DNA of 61,615 nt from CAVSZB01 sp964420395 (GCA_964420395.1 CAYQTJ010000005.1:1-61615); one strand, 5' to 3'. Shown: positions 1-8,634, counted from the stretch's first letter. Numbers and translations: made by a program. Notes: generated from the letters alone by a model not told the origin.

Positions 1-402
1 CGCGCCGGCGAGGCCGGCCGCGGCTTCGCGGTGGTGGCCGAGGAGGTGCGCAACCTGGCGCAGCGCGCCAAGGAGGCGGCGCGGCGGACCGAGGACCTGA
101 TCCAGGAATCGGTCGCCCTCACCGAGGGGGGAGAACGCCTCTCGCGCGAGGTCGGCAACAGCCTCGAGGCGATCATGGCCTCCGTCGGCCAGGTGGCCGA
201 CATCGTGGGCGAAGTGGCGTCCGCGAGCCAGGAGCAGGCCCGCGGCATCGGACAGGTCAACACGGCCGTCTCCGACATGGACCGCGTCGTGCAGCAGGCC
301 GCCGCCAGCGCCGAGGAGAGCTCGAGCGCGGCCCAGGAGCTCGCCGCGCAGTCGCAGGAGCTGGCCGCGATGGTGTCGCGGTTCCATCTGCAGCGGGCCT
401 GA
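1..402 (+). CDS. Methyl-accepting chemotaxis protein, C-terminal part (5' end outside window)
   Basis: The reading frame is open from the first base and codes for the C-terminal part of the cytoplasmic signalling coiled coil of a chemoreceptor. The conserved hairpin tip (AGEAGRGFAVVAEEVRNLA, residues 2-20 of the fragment) binds CheA and CheW in this family. The rest is a long alanine- and glutamine-rich helix with Q/E/S positions typical of methylation segments, ending in ...SRFHLQRA. The N-terminal sensor and membrane part lie before the window, so the ligand cannot be inferred. The stop lies 9 bases from the convergent kinase gene. No CheR/B-docking pentapeptide is seen at the C-terminus. 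Confidence 0.95.
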   Translation, partial: RAGEAGRGFAVVAEEVRNLAQRAKEAARRTEDLIQESVALTEGGERLSREVGNSLEAIMASVGQVADIVGEVASASQEQARGIGQVNTAVSDMDRVVQQAAASAEESSSAAQELAAQSQELAAMVSRFHLQRA

Positions 403-411
403 GGCAGGGCG

Positions 412-3300
412 TCAGCGACCCGCGCGCAGCGCGGCCAGCCTCCGCCGGGCGTCCTCGACCTGGGGCCAGCCGGGATCGGCGTTCTCCCAGGCCTTCAGGA
501 AGGCCTCGTACTCCCGGGCCGCGTCCGCCCCGCGGCCCATCTCCTCGTAGACCTGCCCGAGCTGGTAGCGCGCGATGAAGCGGCTGCCGTTGCGCTTCAG
601 CAGCCCTTCGAGGGTTGCGGCCGCTTCCGGCAGCCGGCGGAGCGTGCGCAGCGCCCGGGCGCGGGTCTCCAACGCCGGCGGCCCGAGTCTCTGCAGGCCT
701 TCGAGCTTCGCCAGCGTGGCGAGGGCGCTGTCCGGCCGGTCCTCGGCCAGCCAGAGATCCGCGGTCACGGAGAGAGGAATATAGCGGGCCATCATGGCGG
801 CCCTGTCCTTCACGGCAATGAACTCCGCCAGCGCCTCCCGGGCAGCCAGGAGCGAATCGACCTGCACCAGCGCCTGCAGGCGCCACGCCATGTTCCACGC
901 TCGCCACGCTTCGTTCCAAAACTGTCGCTCGGCCGGCGAGGCCGCGAGGACTTCGCGTGGTCGACCCGCATCCAGCAGGATCATGGTGCGCGCCATGTAG
1001 GCCCATGAATCGGCCTCTCTTGACGGGGCGGATGGCCGCGCCGCTTCCACCCACTCCAGGGCCCGCCGCAGGCGCCCCGTGGCGGCGCAGAGGCCGGCCA
1101 GACCGGGAGGATTGTCGTTGATTCCCCTCATCAGCCAGGCGCGCTGGGTCTCGGAAAGGTCGGATCGCGCCAGCAGGCGCTCGAAGATCGCTTCGGCCTC
1201 ATGAACCTGGCCCCGGGCTATCGCGCAGCGCGCCAGGTCCGTCTGCAGGCTGTAGTCGTTCGGATCGAGGCTGCGCGCCTGCCGGAAGGACGCCTCGGCG
1301 CTGTCCGCCTCGCCGGCCTTGAGCTGGGCCTCACCCAGCATGTCCCAGCCGGTCGCGGACCCGGGATGGCGTCGCCGGAAATCGAGCGATGCCTCCTTCG
1401 CCTCCGCGATTCGTCCCAGGTAGATCAGTGCGAAGCCGCGGATATCGCCGAGGTCCACGTCGTCCGGGAAGCGGTCGAGGCCCTGCTCGGCGACGGCCCG
1501 CGCCTCCGGGAAGAGATACCAGAAGAACAGGCTGCGGGCGTACGATCTCAGGATCGCCGGGTCGTCCGGCCAGCGCGCGAGCATTTCCCGGTGGAGGTCC
1601 ATGACCGCGGGGAGCTTGTTGTCCAACTCCAGGCGGAGCGACTCGAGCAGCATCCGATCCTTGATGCCCAGCCGGGCCCTCCAGGTCCAGCCCCTGTCGG
1701 CGCACTCCCTGGCCGAAGCGAAGCGGCTGAAGGAAAGGTGGATCCTCGCCATGCGCACCCAGGCGAGCGCGAACGTGGAGTCGTGCCGCACGGCGGACTG
1801 GAACTGCGCGAGCGCTTGTTCCCGGTCTCCCGTGGTCAGTTGCATCTCGGCATCCGCGGCCAGGAAGTAGCGATACGCCTCCGGCGAGGTCGTCGTGATC
1901 CGACCCACCGATCCGGTGTCGGCCGGCGCCGCCATGCGGGCGCGGCCCGCGATCAGCGGCACGACCTGGGCGATGATGTCGTCGGCGAGACCGACCAGGT
2001 CGGCCCGGACGACGCGCTGCCCCCCCACGCCACGCCCGCCGTCGGTCTCCACGAGGCGCCAGACCGCGAAGGTCGAGCCGTTCCGCCGGCTGATCTGGCC
2101 GGACAGCAGCAGCGAGGCTCCCGCCTTGCGCGCCACCGTCAGCGCCTGGTCCGACCGGATCGGCCCCTGCGCGCCGGCGAAGGTGCGCCGGCGCAGGTCC
2201 TGCAGGTACTCCGGGCTGACCACCCGGATCGGGCTGCGCTCGATCAGCCCGACCTGGAGCAGCCCGCCCAGGCCGGCGGCCGACAGCGAGTCGGACGAGC
2301 TGCCGAGGTCCTCGAAGTCGACGACTGCCAGGGCGGGGTCGGCGACCGACGGTCCCCGTCCGGACCGCAGGACGAACCAGGCCCCAGCTGCCCCGATCGC
2401 CAGCAGGAGCAGCGGCGCGACCGCCCTTGGCGGCAGCCGGCGGGACCGGCGGCCGATCTTCTCGACCGCCACCGTGCGGGCAGCGATCGGGCCTGCCTGC
2501 AAGCGCCGCAGGTCCACGGCCAGCTCTTCCGCGTGCTGGTAGCGATGCCCCGCGTCCTTCGCCAGGCACTTGCCGACGATCCGCTCCAGTTCCGGCGGCA
2601 CCCCCGAGCGCAGGGCGGTCAGCGGCTCCGGTTCGCCGTGCTGGATTCCGTACAGCAGCGCCGCCTCGTGCTCGCCCGGGAACGGCCGCCGGCCCGCCAC
2701 CATCTCGTGCAGCACCACGCCGAGCGACCAGATGTCCGTCCGGCGATCGACCGGTTCGCTGCGGGACTGCTCCGGCGACATGTAGGCCGCGGTCCCGAGC
2801 GTCGAGCCGCTCCGCGTGAGCTGGGAGGCGCCGGCCACCTGCGCCAGCCCGAAGTCCATCACCTTCGCCTGGCCCCTGGGCGTTAGCATGATGTTCGCCG
2901 GCTTGACGTCGCGGTGGACGATCCCCTTGCCGTGCGCCTCGTGCAGCGCCTCGGCCACCTGGGCCGCCACTTCGAGCGCCTCGGGGATCGGCAGCGGACC
3001 GGCCGCGATACGGTCCCTCAGAGTTTGACCCTCGAGCAGCGCCATGGCGATGTAGGACTGTCCGTCGGCCTCCCCCACCTCGTGCACCGTGCAAATGCCG
3101 CTGTGGTCGAGCGAGGCCGCGGCCTTCGCCTCGTGCACGAAGCGGCGTCTCGCCTCGGGGTCGGCGCTCAGGTGCGGCGGCAGGAACTTGAGGGCGACGT
3201 GGCGGCCGAGGGTCAGGTCCTCCGCGCGGAAGACCACGCCCATCCCGCCGGAACCGAGCTCGGACAGGATCCGGTAGTGCGAGACGGTCCGGCCGATCAT
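412..3300 (-). CDS. Membrane Ser/Thr protein kinase with C-terminal TPR sensor region
   Basis: 962 residues. An N-terminal Hanks-type kinase domain (about 9-270) has the glycine loop GSGGMG (16-21), the ATP lysine in VALKF (K38), the catalytic loop HRDVKPAN (129-136) and DFG (149-151), so it should be active. One membrane segment follows (about 293-312). The outer part starts with a TolB-like alpha/beta region (VVDFEDLG) and continues as many TPRs to the C-terminus. Such kinases phosphorylate cytoplasmic Ser/Thr targets; the TPR part is probably the sensing or docking region. The ATG overlaps the stop of the upstream phosphatase gene in an ATGA arrangement, so the two are translationally coupled and likely opposing partners. 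The frame stays open further upstream, but only as an antisense-like artefact through the phosphatase gene. Confidence 0.93.
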   Translation of the reverse strand: MIGRTVSHYRILSELGSGGMGVVFRAEDLTLGRHVALKFLPPHLSADPEARRRFVHEAKAAASLDHSGICTVHEVGEADGQSYIAMALLEGQTLRDRIAAGPLPIPEALEVAAQVAEALHEAHGKGIVHRDVKPANIMLTPRGQAKVMDFGLAQVAGASQLTRSGSTLGTAAYMSPEQSRSEPVDRRTDIWSLGVVLHEMVAGRRPFPGEHEAALLYGIQHGEPEPLTALRSGVPPELERIVGKCLAKDAGHRYQHAEELAVDLRRLQAGPIAARTVAVEKIGRRSRRLPPRAVAPLLLLAIGAAGAWFVLRSGRGPSVADPALAVVDFEDLGSSSDSLSAAGLGGLLQVGLIERSPIRVVSPEYLQDLRRRTFAGAQGPIRSDQALTVARKAGASLLLSGQISRRNGSTFAVWRLVETDGGRGVGGQRVVRADLVGLADDIIAQVVPLIAGRARMAAPADTGSVGRITTTSPEAYRYFLAADAEMQLTTGDREQALAQFQSAVRHDSTFALAWVRMARIHLSFSRFASARECADRGWTWRARLGIKDRMLLESLRLELDNKLPAVMDLHREMLARWPDDPAILRSYARSLFFWYLFPEARAVAEQGLDRFPDDVDLGDIRGFALIYLGRIAEAKEASLDFRRRHPGSATGWDMLGEAQLKAGEADSAEASFRQARSLDPNDYSLQTDLARCAIARGQVHEAEAIFERLLARSDLSETQRAWLMRGINDNPPGLAGLCAATGRLRRALEWVEAARPSAPSREADSWAYMARTMILLDAGRPREVLAASPAERQFWNEAWRAWNMAWRLQALVQVDSLLAAREALAEFIAVKDRAAMMARYIPLSVTADLWLAEDRPDSALATLAKLEGLQRLGPPALETRARALRTLRRLPEAAATLEGLLKRNGSRFIARYQLGQVYEEMGRGADAAREYEAFLKAWENADPGWPQVEDARRRLAALRAGR

Positions 3301-4646
3301 GCCTTCGACTCCTCGCGCCGCACGACCACCAGCGTGATGTCGTCGGCCTGCGGGGTCATGCCGGCGTGGGACTGGACGGCGTCGACCAGGGCCGCCACGG
3401 TCTCGGCGGCGGGACGGTCGCGCGCGGCGCGCATCGCGGCCACCAGGCCGGCGATCTCGAACGGCTCCTCCGCCCCGTTCACGGCGTCCGTCACGCCGTC
3501 GGAGTAGACGACCAGCAGATCGCCCGGGTCGAGGCGGACCGCGCCGGAGCGGTAGGGAAATTCGTCGAGCACGCCGAGCACGAGGCCGCTCTCGGACAGC
3601 GACTCGGGATCTCCGGCGCCCGCCCGCAGCAGGAGCGGGCGCTCGTGGCCGGCGTTGCAGTAGCGGACCTCGTGCGCCCCGGGGTCGAGGATGCCGTAGA
3701 ACAGCGTGGCGAACTTGTCGGGGTCGGTGCACTGGTGGAGCAGGCGGTTGGACCAGGCGACGCAGTTCTCGGGCCGCTCGTTGAAGCGCGCCTGCCCCCG
3801 CAGCGTGGCCTGCAGATTCGCCATCAGCAGCGACGCCGGCAGCCCCTTGCCCGAGACGTCGCCCAGGCAGAGCCCCAGCCAGCCCGGGGCCAGAGGGATG
3901 AAGTCGAAGTAGTCGCCGCCGACCTCCTCCGCCGGGATGCTCACCCCCGCCACCTGGTAGCCCTCCACGCTCGGCGCCGACCGCGGCAGCAGCCCGAGCT
4001 GGATCTGGCGCGCGAGGCGCAGCTGCTCGCGCATCAGCCCGAATTGCCGCTCCTGCTCGTCCAGCCGCGCCACCTCCAGCACCTGCGCCGACTGCGAGGC
4101 CATGATCGCGAGCAGCCGGCGGTCGTCCTCCGTGAAGCCGCCGGGGTCCTGCTTGTTGCAGGCGATCAGGATGCCGGTCAGCTGCCCCTTCACCATGAGC
4201 GGCACCAGCAGGACGGAGCGCACGGACTCGTCGAGGCAGAGCCCCCTCAGCGCGGGATCGCTGCGGGGGTCGTTCGAGAGCACCGCCTGGCGGTGGGCGA
4301 GCATCAGGCCGGTCAGCAGGCGCCGGTCGAAGGCGGAGCGGACGTCGGCCGTCCCCACGCTCTGGTCGCGGGCGACGGTCCGCCAGGGGTCGACCGGCTG
4401 CAGGTCCTCCGGCGTGACGAGCTTGACGTCCGCCTCGTCGGCGCCGACCGCGTGGCGGGCCCGGCTGACGATCTTGCGGATGACGTCCCGGGAACTGCGG
4501 GCGGTCCCGATCGAGCTGGCGAGGTCGTTCAGGACCTGGAGCTCGGTGACGGCGCGCCGCAGGCGCCGGACCTCGTCCTCCAGGGGCTGCGCGGGCGGCG
4601 GGCCGCCGGTTGCGGGCAGACGATCGGCCACGAGCGGACCTCCCAA
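3297..4646 (-). CDS. GAF domain / SpoIIE-type PP2C phosphatase (RsbU-like)
   Basis: 449 residues, cytoplasmic. A short N-terminal coiled coil (about 22-45) is followed by a GAF domain (about 48-195, with SVLLVPLMVKGQLTGIL), a linker helix and a PP2C/SpoIIE phosphatase domain (about 215-445). Metal-binding aspartates are visible in VGGDYFDF (D245) and GDVSGKG (D263), and in YSDGVTDA and ADDITLVVV near the end. Family members dephosphorylate serine or threonine, typically on anti-sigma-factor antagonists. The stop codon overlaps the start of the kinase gene by four bases, implying co-translation. No anti-sigma factor or STAS gene lies in the window, so the substrate is unknown; the neighbouring kinase or its targets are candidates. 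Confidence 0.93.
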   Translation of the reverse strand: MGGPLVADRLPATGGPPPAQPLEDEVRRLRRAVTELQVLNDLASSIGTARSSRDVIRKIVSRARHAVGADEADVKLVTPEDLQPVDPWRTVARDQSVGTADVRSAFDRRLLTGLMLAHRQAVLSNDPRSDPALRGLCLDESVRSVLLVPLMVKGQLTGILIACNKQDPGGFTEDDRRLLAIMASQSAQVLEVARLDEQERQFGLMREQLRLARQIQLGLLPRSAPSVEGYQVAGVSIPAEEVGGDYFDFIPLAPGWLGLCLGDVSGKGLPASLLMANLQATLRGQARFNERPENCVAWSNRLLHQCTDPDKFATLFYGILDPGAHEVRYCNAGHERPLLLRAGAGDPESLSESGLVLGVLDEFPYRSGAVRLDPGDLLVVYSDGVTDAVNGAEEPFEIAGLVAAMRAARDRPAAETVAALVDAVQSHAGMTPQADDITLVVVRREESKA

Positions 4647-4737
4647 ACCCCAAAGAGTCCGCGAACATCATGGGCGAGACGACCGACTCAGAATACCGCA
4701 ATGCCGGGCCGGATTCCAGACAACTGACCGCCAGCTC

Positions 4738-4766
4738 TGGTCGAATCGCAGCCGGGCGCGTACAAT
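4738..4766 (+). promoter_or_regulatory. Weak promoter candidate for the DUF2007-like gene
   Basis: A good -10 hexamer TACAAT lies at 4761-4766, 31 bases before the ATG. The matching -35 position 17 bases upstream reads TGGTCG, a poor match. The same TACAAT hexamer is used at 7515-7520 before the KAS III gene. Assignment rests mainly on the -10. Confidence 0.3.
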
Positions 4767-4796
4767 CCCTGGTACCAGCCAAGAGGAGTCGGCGCC

Positions 4797-5051
4797 ATGG
4801 AGCAATTGGAGAAGATCGCCGTCCTGAACGACGAGATGCAGGCCCAGCTGTTGGAGGCCATCCTGACCGACCAGGGAATTCCGCACGTGGTACGGACCTA
4901 CGGCGATTCGGCGTACGACGGCCTGTTCCAGACGCAGAAGGGATGGGGCGTCGTCCTGGCGCTTCCCGAGCATCGGGAGGCGATCCTGACCGTGCTCGCG
5001 GACCTCGAACGCGAGCCGGATGCCCCCCCGATGGACGACGTCACTTCCTGA
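4797..5051 (+). CDS. DUF2007-like small protein (putative signal-transducing protein)
   Basis: 84 residues, soluble, no signal peptide. The pattern LEKIAVLNDEMQAQLLEAIL, then DQGIPHVV, then LALPEHREAILTVLADL fits the ferredoxin-like DUF2007 family, small cytoplasmic proteins of unproven role sometimes called putative signal-transducing proteins. The ATG is preceded by AAGAGGAG at a suitable distance. The last 11 bases overlap the convergent lipoprotein gene. A shortened, frame-shifted copy with very similar sequence lies at 6256-6410 on the same strand, so this gene appears to have been duplicated locally. Family assignment is from the residue pattern only. Confidence 0.8.
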   Translation: MEQLEKIAVLNDEMQAQLLEAILTDQGIPHVVRTYGDSAYDGLFQTQKGWGVVLALPEHREAILTVLADLEREPDAPPMDDVTS

Positions 5052-5460
5052 GCACGAGGTTCAGCTTCGCCGGCTCCTCGGTCGCGTCGGCGTTGAAGTC
5101 GTACGCCGAGTCGAAGCCGCTCAGCCGCAGGTCACCGTTGCCGAGGCTGATGTCCGCGCCCTGGCCGGCGATCCGGAAGAGGTCGCCGTCGACCTCCCAG
5201 GCGCCGGTCCAGTTCCAGGAACTGCTGTCGTGCCGGGTCACCAGCAGCACGCCGGTGTTGTCGGACGCCAGCGTCAGGCTCGCCGTCCAGCCCAGCGCCG
5301 AGGCGTCGACCGCGCCCTGGCCCGCCTTGCCGACGAACTCGATCGCCGTCGCGTTCCAGGCCCCGACCAGATCCTGCTCGGGCGGACCGATCTCGTCCTT
5401 GCCGCAGCCGGCCGCGCACCCCAGGGCGAGCAGCGCCACGAGCACCTGAAGTCCCCTCAT
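5041..5460 (-). CDS. Putative lipoprotein, lipocalin-like, unknown function
   Basis: 139 residues. The N-terminus MRGLQVLVALLALGCAAGC is a lipoprotein signal; after the second cysteine comes GKDE, an acidic start that resembles surface-export signals of Bacteroidota. The mature part starts with LVGAWNATAIEF and contains alternating beta-strand patterns (WTASLTLAS, WTGAWEVDGDLFRI), which suggests a lipocalin-like or similar small barrel. The ATG at 5458-5460 is chosen because AAGGAG lies just upstream; an upstream methionine in the same frame lacks such a site. The gene follows the secreted-protein gene at 5521-6123 by 60 bases on the same strand and may share its transcript. It overlaps the convergent DUF2007-like gene by 11 bases. 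Confidence 0.8.
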   Translation of the reverse strand: MRGLQVLVALLALGCAAGCGKDEIGPPEQDLVGAWNATAIEFVGKAGQGAVDASALGWTASLTLASDNTGVLLVTRHDSSSWNWTGAWEVDGDLFRIAGQGADISLGNGDLRLSGFDSAYDFNADATEEPAKLNLVLRK

Positions 5461-5520
5461 CACGAGCGGCTCCTTCGGTCGTGCCGGCACGTCGGCAGGA
5501 AACTTCCCCGCCCGGCCGCG

Positions 5521-6123
5521 CTACCCGTACACACGCTTCAGAACGCCCCAGGACTGCGTATCGGCCGGCACCGCCGGCCCGCCGATCTGCACGTAGTTCC
5601 AGTATCCGCCCGCACCCTGACGGAACATCGCGGCGAGGTTGGCCGGGGTGGGACTGCACGGGATCGGCGGCGGCGGCGCCACCCAGGCGTTGAACGCGGC
5701 CAGGAACAGCGGCCCCTCGAGCACGAGCGGGCCGGCCACGGGCACGGCCGTAAACGACATGTGGTAGCCGGGATCAGCGGGGCAGCCCAGCAGCAGCATC
5801 CCGTCCCAGGTCCCGGTGAAGAGCGGATTGTCGGGCCAGTCGGGCTCCCCGCCGCCATAGAGGTCGAACCCCACGCCGTAGTGCTGCACCATCTGGCACT
5901 CGTAGCACGACCCGCCGAGGCCGAAGGTCACCTCAGTGATCGTCTCGTGCGGCACGGTCGGCATCAGGACGATCTTGACCACCGCGGACGATGCGTTCGT
6001 GAACTCGTTGATCGTGGCCGGATCGTCGTCGGTGTCGAGATCGAGCAGGACCTCCCAGGCGGCCGCGCCGCCGGCCCAGCCCGCGAGCACGGCGACCGCG
6101 ATGAGTGACGCGAGACTGCGCAT
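5521..6123 (-). CDS. Secreted protein of unknown function with C-terminal SWGxLK tail
   Basis: 200 residues. A signal peptide (MRSLASLIAVAVLAGWAGGAAA) is followed by a beta-rich domain of no family I recognise (WEVLLDLDTDDDPATINEF...), with two close cysteines (GSCYECQM). The protein ends SWGVLKRVYG. Very similar tails end two other exported proteins of the window (46808-47461 and 56933-58108), suggesting a shared C-terminal signal. The start ATG at 6121-6123 has AGGAGG upstream. A TGGTAGAAT extended -10 lies at 6177-6185. No enzymatic motif is seen. Confidence 0.8.
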   Translation of the reverse strand: MRSLASLIAVAVLAGWAGGAAAWEVLLDLDTDDDPATINEFTNASSAVVKIVLMPTVPHETITEVTFGLGGSCYECQMVQHYGVGFDLYGGGEPDWPDNPLFTGTWDGMLLLGCPADPGYHMSFTAVPVAGPLVLEGPLFLAAFNAWVAPPPPIPCSPTPANLAAMFRQGAGGYWNYVQIGGPAVPADTQSWGVLKRVYG

Positions 6124-6176
6124 CGCACCACACCTCCTGCTGCCGATGGCCTCCACGCTCGGACTGGCGAGCCTCC

Positions 6177-6185
6177 ATTCTACCA
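6177..6185 (-). promoter_or_regulatory. Extended -10 promoter for the 5521-6123 gene
   Basis: On the minus strand the sequence reads TGGTAGAAT, a TGn extension plus a -10 hexamer one base from consensus, about 55 bases before the ATG. The -35 position (GTTCAC) is weak, as expected for an extended -10 promoter. Confidence 0.45.
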
Positions 6186-6255
6186 AACCGGCGCCCCCGG
6201 TGAACGGCAAGTTGCGGCAGCCGCGCCGGGACGGCGCCCCGAGGAATTGGCCGCC

Positions 6256-6410
6256 ATGGAGGGATTGGAAAGGATCGCCGTCCTGGACGACGAGAGGCAG
6301 GCCCGGCTGGCGGGGGGTCATTCCTGCCCTGCCCGGGCACGGGGAGACGATCCTGACCGTGCTCGCGGAGCCGGGGGGCCGGTCCGGGTCCGCCCCGGAA
6401 GCCCGACCCC
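6256..6410 (+). pseudogene. Decayed, internally deleted copy of the DUF2007-like gene
   Basis: The first 20 codons (MEGLERIAVLDDERQARL) closely match the intact gene at 4797 (MEQLEKIAVLNDEMQAQL), including the region before the start. After a one-base insertion and a deletion of roughly 100 bases, the match resumes in another frame with LPGHGETILTVLAE against LPEHREAILTVLAD. The nucleotide run GATCCTGACCGTGCTCGCGG is shared by both copies. No continuous frame links the halves, so a functional full-length product is unlikely. The end is approximate because similarity fades after about 6370. Confidence 0.85.
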
Positions 6411-6452
6411 CCGACCGGGGATGCGTGCAACCGTCCGACGCGCTCCGGCCGC

Positions 6453-7238
6453 CTACGGGTGCAGCGTGATCGTGCCGATGTCCGTGTCCTGCGACCGCGT
6501 CACCGCTACGCCGAAGAGCACCGTGTCCTGGTAAGCGCCGGCCGTCGGGGCGATGGCCAGGTTGTAGACGCCTTCGCGGATGACGGGGAGGCTGAAGGTC
6601 CCGTTCAGCGTGTCTGCCCAGGCGGTGAGGGTGTCGGTCGCGGAAGCCGCCTCGATCACGGCCCGCGCATCGACCGGCAGGACCGTGCCGTGCAGCGCGC
6701 CCGAGACGACGCTCGCCACCGCGCGGATTACCGGCTGCAGCCTGTACTCCCCGTTTCCGTTCACCCTGACGGACCGGGCCGCGTCGAAGTCGAGCGTGAC
6801 TTCGTAGACGGCGTCGTTGTCGATCGTGAAGTTGTGGTTGAGCTTCAGCCCGCTGGTCAGCCCGCTGGGGATCGTCAGCGGATGCGTCACGCCATCGACG
6901 ACGACGGTGCTGCCCGCGCCCAGCATCAACCGCATCTGCGTGTAGTCGCCGGCCGGAAGCTGGCGATCCACGAGCAGGGCAGAGACCCCGTTGCGAAGCT
7001 CCATCAGATCGTAGACGCCGGGAATCGAGCTGACCGCGTGCCAGCCGGACGTCGAATCGTCGCCGGAGGTGTGCACCTGCACGCTCTCGATGACGATGTT
7101 GACGGCGTCGAAATCCCCCGGCGCGTCGATCAGGCGGACCTGGAGCGTGCCCCCCTCCGGCGAGTCGGAATCCGAGCAACCGAGCGCGGCCAGAAGGCCG
7201 AGCACCCCGGCCACCACGAGGATCGTGCGCAATCTCAT
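6453..7238 (-). CDS. DUF4382 domain lipoprotein
   Basis: 261 residues. The lipoprotein signal MRLRTILVVAGVLGLLAALGC is followed by SDSDSPEGG, an acidic stretch like Bacteroidota surface-lipoprotein signals. The mature part begins GTLQVRLIDAPGDFDAVNIVIESVQVH, the hallmark of DUF4382, a beta-sandwich found in surface lipoproteins, followed by a second region resembling a carboxypeptidase-regulatory-like domain (GALHGTVLPVDARAVIEA...). It is probably anchored in the outer membrane; its ligand is unknown. The ATG at 7236-7238 has GGGAGGAG upstream, and the signal peptide begins there, so longer upstream starts are not credible. It reads toward the decayed DUF2007 copy. Confidence 0.88.
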   Translation of the reverse strand: MRLRTILVVAGVLGLLAALGCSDSDSPEGGTLQVRLIDAPGDFDAVNIVIESVQVHTSGDDSTSGWHAVSSIPGVYDLMELRNGVSALLVDRQLPAGDYTQMRLMLGAGSTVVVDGVTHPLTIPSGLTSGLKLNHNFTIDNDAVYEVTLDFDAARSVRVNGNGEYRLQPVIRAVASVVSGALHGTVLPVDARAVIEAASATDTLTAWADTLNGTFSLPVIREGVYNLAIAPTAGAYQDTVLFGVAVTRSQDTDIGTITLHP

Positions 7239-7491
7239 CGCTGCTCCTCCCGTTTTCGCGGCGCCGCGCCCCCCCTGCGCGACCGGCCCGCGCTGTTCAT
7301 CGCTGCCATCCAGGATAGGAAATCCGCGTTCGCACCGCCCCCCGTGCATAACGCATGGGCGACGCCCCGGATGATCGGCAACCGCGGGAAACGACCCGCC
7401 GCAGTGGCTGCGGTATCCCCGCCGGCGCCTCGGCGCCGTCACGGACGACACGGCAAGTCAGCCATTTCCGTGCCGCGCGCCACCATCCGGA

Positions 7492-7520
7492 TTGGCGCGA
7501 CCGGGTCCGGGGAGTACAAT
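7492..7520 (+). promoter_or_regulatory. Sigma-70-type promoter for the KAS III gene
   Basis: A -35 element TTGGCG (7492-7497) is separated by exactly 17 bases from a -10 element TACAAT (7515-7520). Transcription would start near 7527, about ten bases before the AAAGGAGG ribosome site at 7536-7543. Confidence 0.6.
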
Positions 7521-7551
7521 CCCGGCGGCCGCGTCAAAGGAGGCAGAACCG

Positions 7552-8634
7552 ATGAGTGCCCACTGCTGCTCGGTCATCGTCGGCACAGGCAGCTACGTCC
7601 CGCCCGCCGCCGTGCGGAACGCCGACTTCTCGGACCGCGAGTTCTATGACCCCGAGGGCAGGAGCTACGACAAGCCCAACGCCGAGGTCATCGAACTGTT
7701 CGAGAAGATCACCGGCATCGCCGAGAGAAGGTACGCATCCCCCGATCAGATGGCGTCCGACCTCGCCTGCCGCGCCGCGGAGAACGCCCTGGCCAGTTCC
7801 GGCATCGACCGGGAGACCCTCGACTACATCATCCTCGCCCACAATTTCGGGGACGTGCGGAGCGCGGGAGCCCCCGCCGACACCGTGCCGGCCCTCGCCG
7901 CGCGGGTGAAGCAGCGGCTCGGCATCGTGAATCCCGATACCGTCGCCTACGACGTCATCTTCGGCTGCCCCGGCTGGCTGCAGGGGGTCATCCAGGCCGA
8001 CTACTACCTGAAGTCGGGCGATGCCCGGCGGGCCCTGGTCATCGGCGTCGACACCCTTTCCCGGGTCTACGACCCGCACGACCGGGACAGCATGATCTAT
8101 GCCGACGGGGCGGGCGCGACCATCCTCGAAGCGGTCGTCAGCGACCGTCCGCTCGGCGTCCTCTCCCACGTGGCGCGGACCGACGCCGCCCGGCACGCGG
8201 GCCTGCTGCACATGGGCCGATCCAACAAGCCCGGCGACGGCGACGGCGCGGCGTACCTGAAGATGGACGGCCGCGCCGTCTACGAGTACGCCCTGGAGAC
8301 GGTGCCGCGCGTCGTCAAGGCCTGCCTCGAGAAGGCCGGCCTGACGCTTGCCGACATCCACAAGTTCCTCCTCCACCAGGCCAACGCGAAGATGGACGAG
8401 GCGATCCTGAAGCGCGTGGGACGGCTCTACGGCGTGCGGGACGTGGCTGCGACGCTCATGCCGATGACGATTTCGTGGCTGGGCAACAGCTCCGTCGCCA
8501 CGGTGCCGACGCTGCTCGACCTGCTGGTCAGGGGCCAGCTCGGGGACCACCGCTGGCAGAGCGGCGGCACCTACGTCTTCGCCTCCGTCGGGGCCGGCAT
8601 GAACGCCAACGCGCTGGCCTACCGCTGCCCATGA
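7552..8634 (+). CDS. Beta-ketoacyl-ACP synthase III family protein (KAS III/FabH-like)
   Basis: 360 residues, cytoplasmic. KAS III enzymes condense an acyl-CoA starter with malonyl-ACP. The catalytic triad is intact: Cys139 in VIFGCPGW, His275 in LLHQANAK and Asn312 in WLGNSS. The GCPGW context and the N-terminal insertion around residues 28-55 depart from housekeeping FabH, so a specialised starter or a thiolase-like role is possible. A strong AAAGGAGG precedes the ATG at 7552; an upstream in-frame start lacks a ribosome site. Its stop overlaps the ATG of the next gene by four bases, so the two are coupled. No other fatty-acid synthesis gene is nearby, which argues for an accessory role. Confidence 0.9.
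   Translation: MSAHCCSVIVGTGSYVPPAAVRNADFSDREFYDPEGRSYDKPNAEVIELFEKITGIAERRYASPDQMASDLACRAAENALASSGIDRETLDYIILAHNFGDVRSAGAPADTVPALAARVKQRLGIVNPDTVAYDVIFGCPGWLQGVIQADYYLKSGDARRALVIGVDTLSRVYDPHDRDSMIYADGAGATILEAVVSDRPLGVLSHVARTDAARHAGLLHMGRSNKPGDGDGAAYLKMDGRAVYEYALETVPRVVKACLEKAGLTLADIHKFLLHQANAKMDEAILKRVGRLYGVRDVAATLMPMTISWLGNSSVATVPTLLDLLVRGQLGDHRWQSGGTYVFASVGAGMNANALAYRCP

Noticed and set aside
3366..4727. Long plus-strand frame opposite the phosphatase gene
   Set aside because: Antisense shadow with His/Arg/Gln-rich sequence, no domain and no ribosome site.
3301..4782. Extension of the kinase frame upstream of 3300
   Set aside because: The frame stays open through the phosphatase gene but the product there is an Arg/Ala/Gly-rich shadow; the kinase begins at MIGRTVSHYR with an ATGA overlap.
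6459..7649. A 396-codon plus-strand frame across the DUF4382 gene
   Set aside because: Antisense to a well-supported lipoprotein; no start signal and biased composition.
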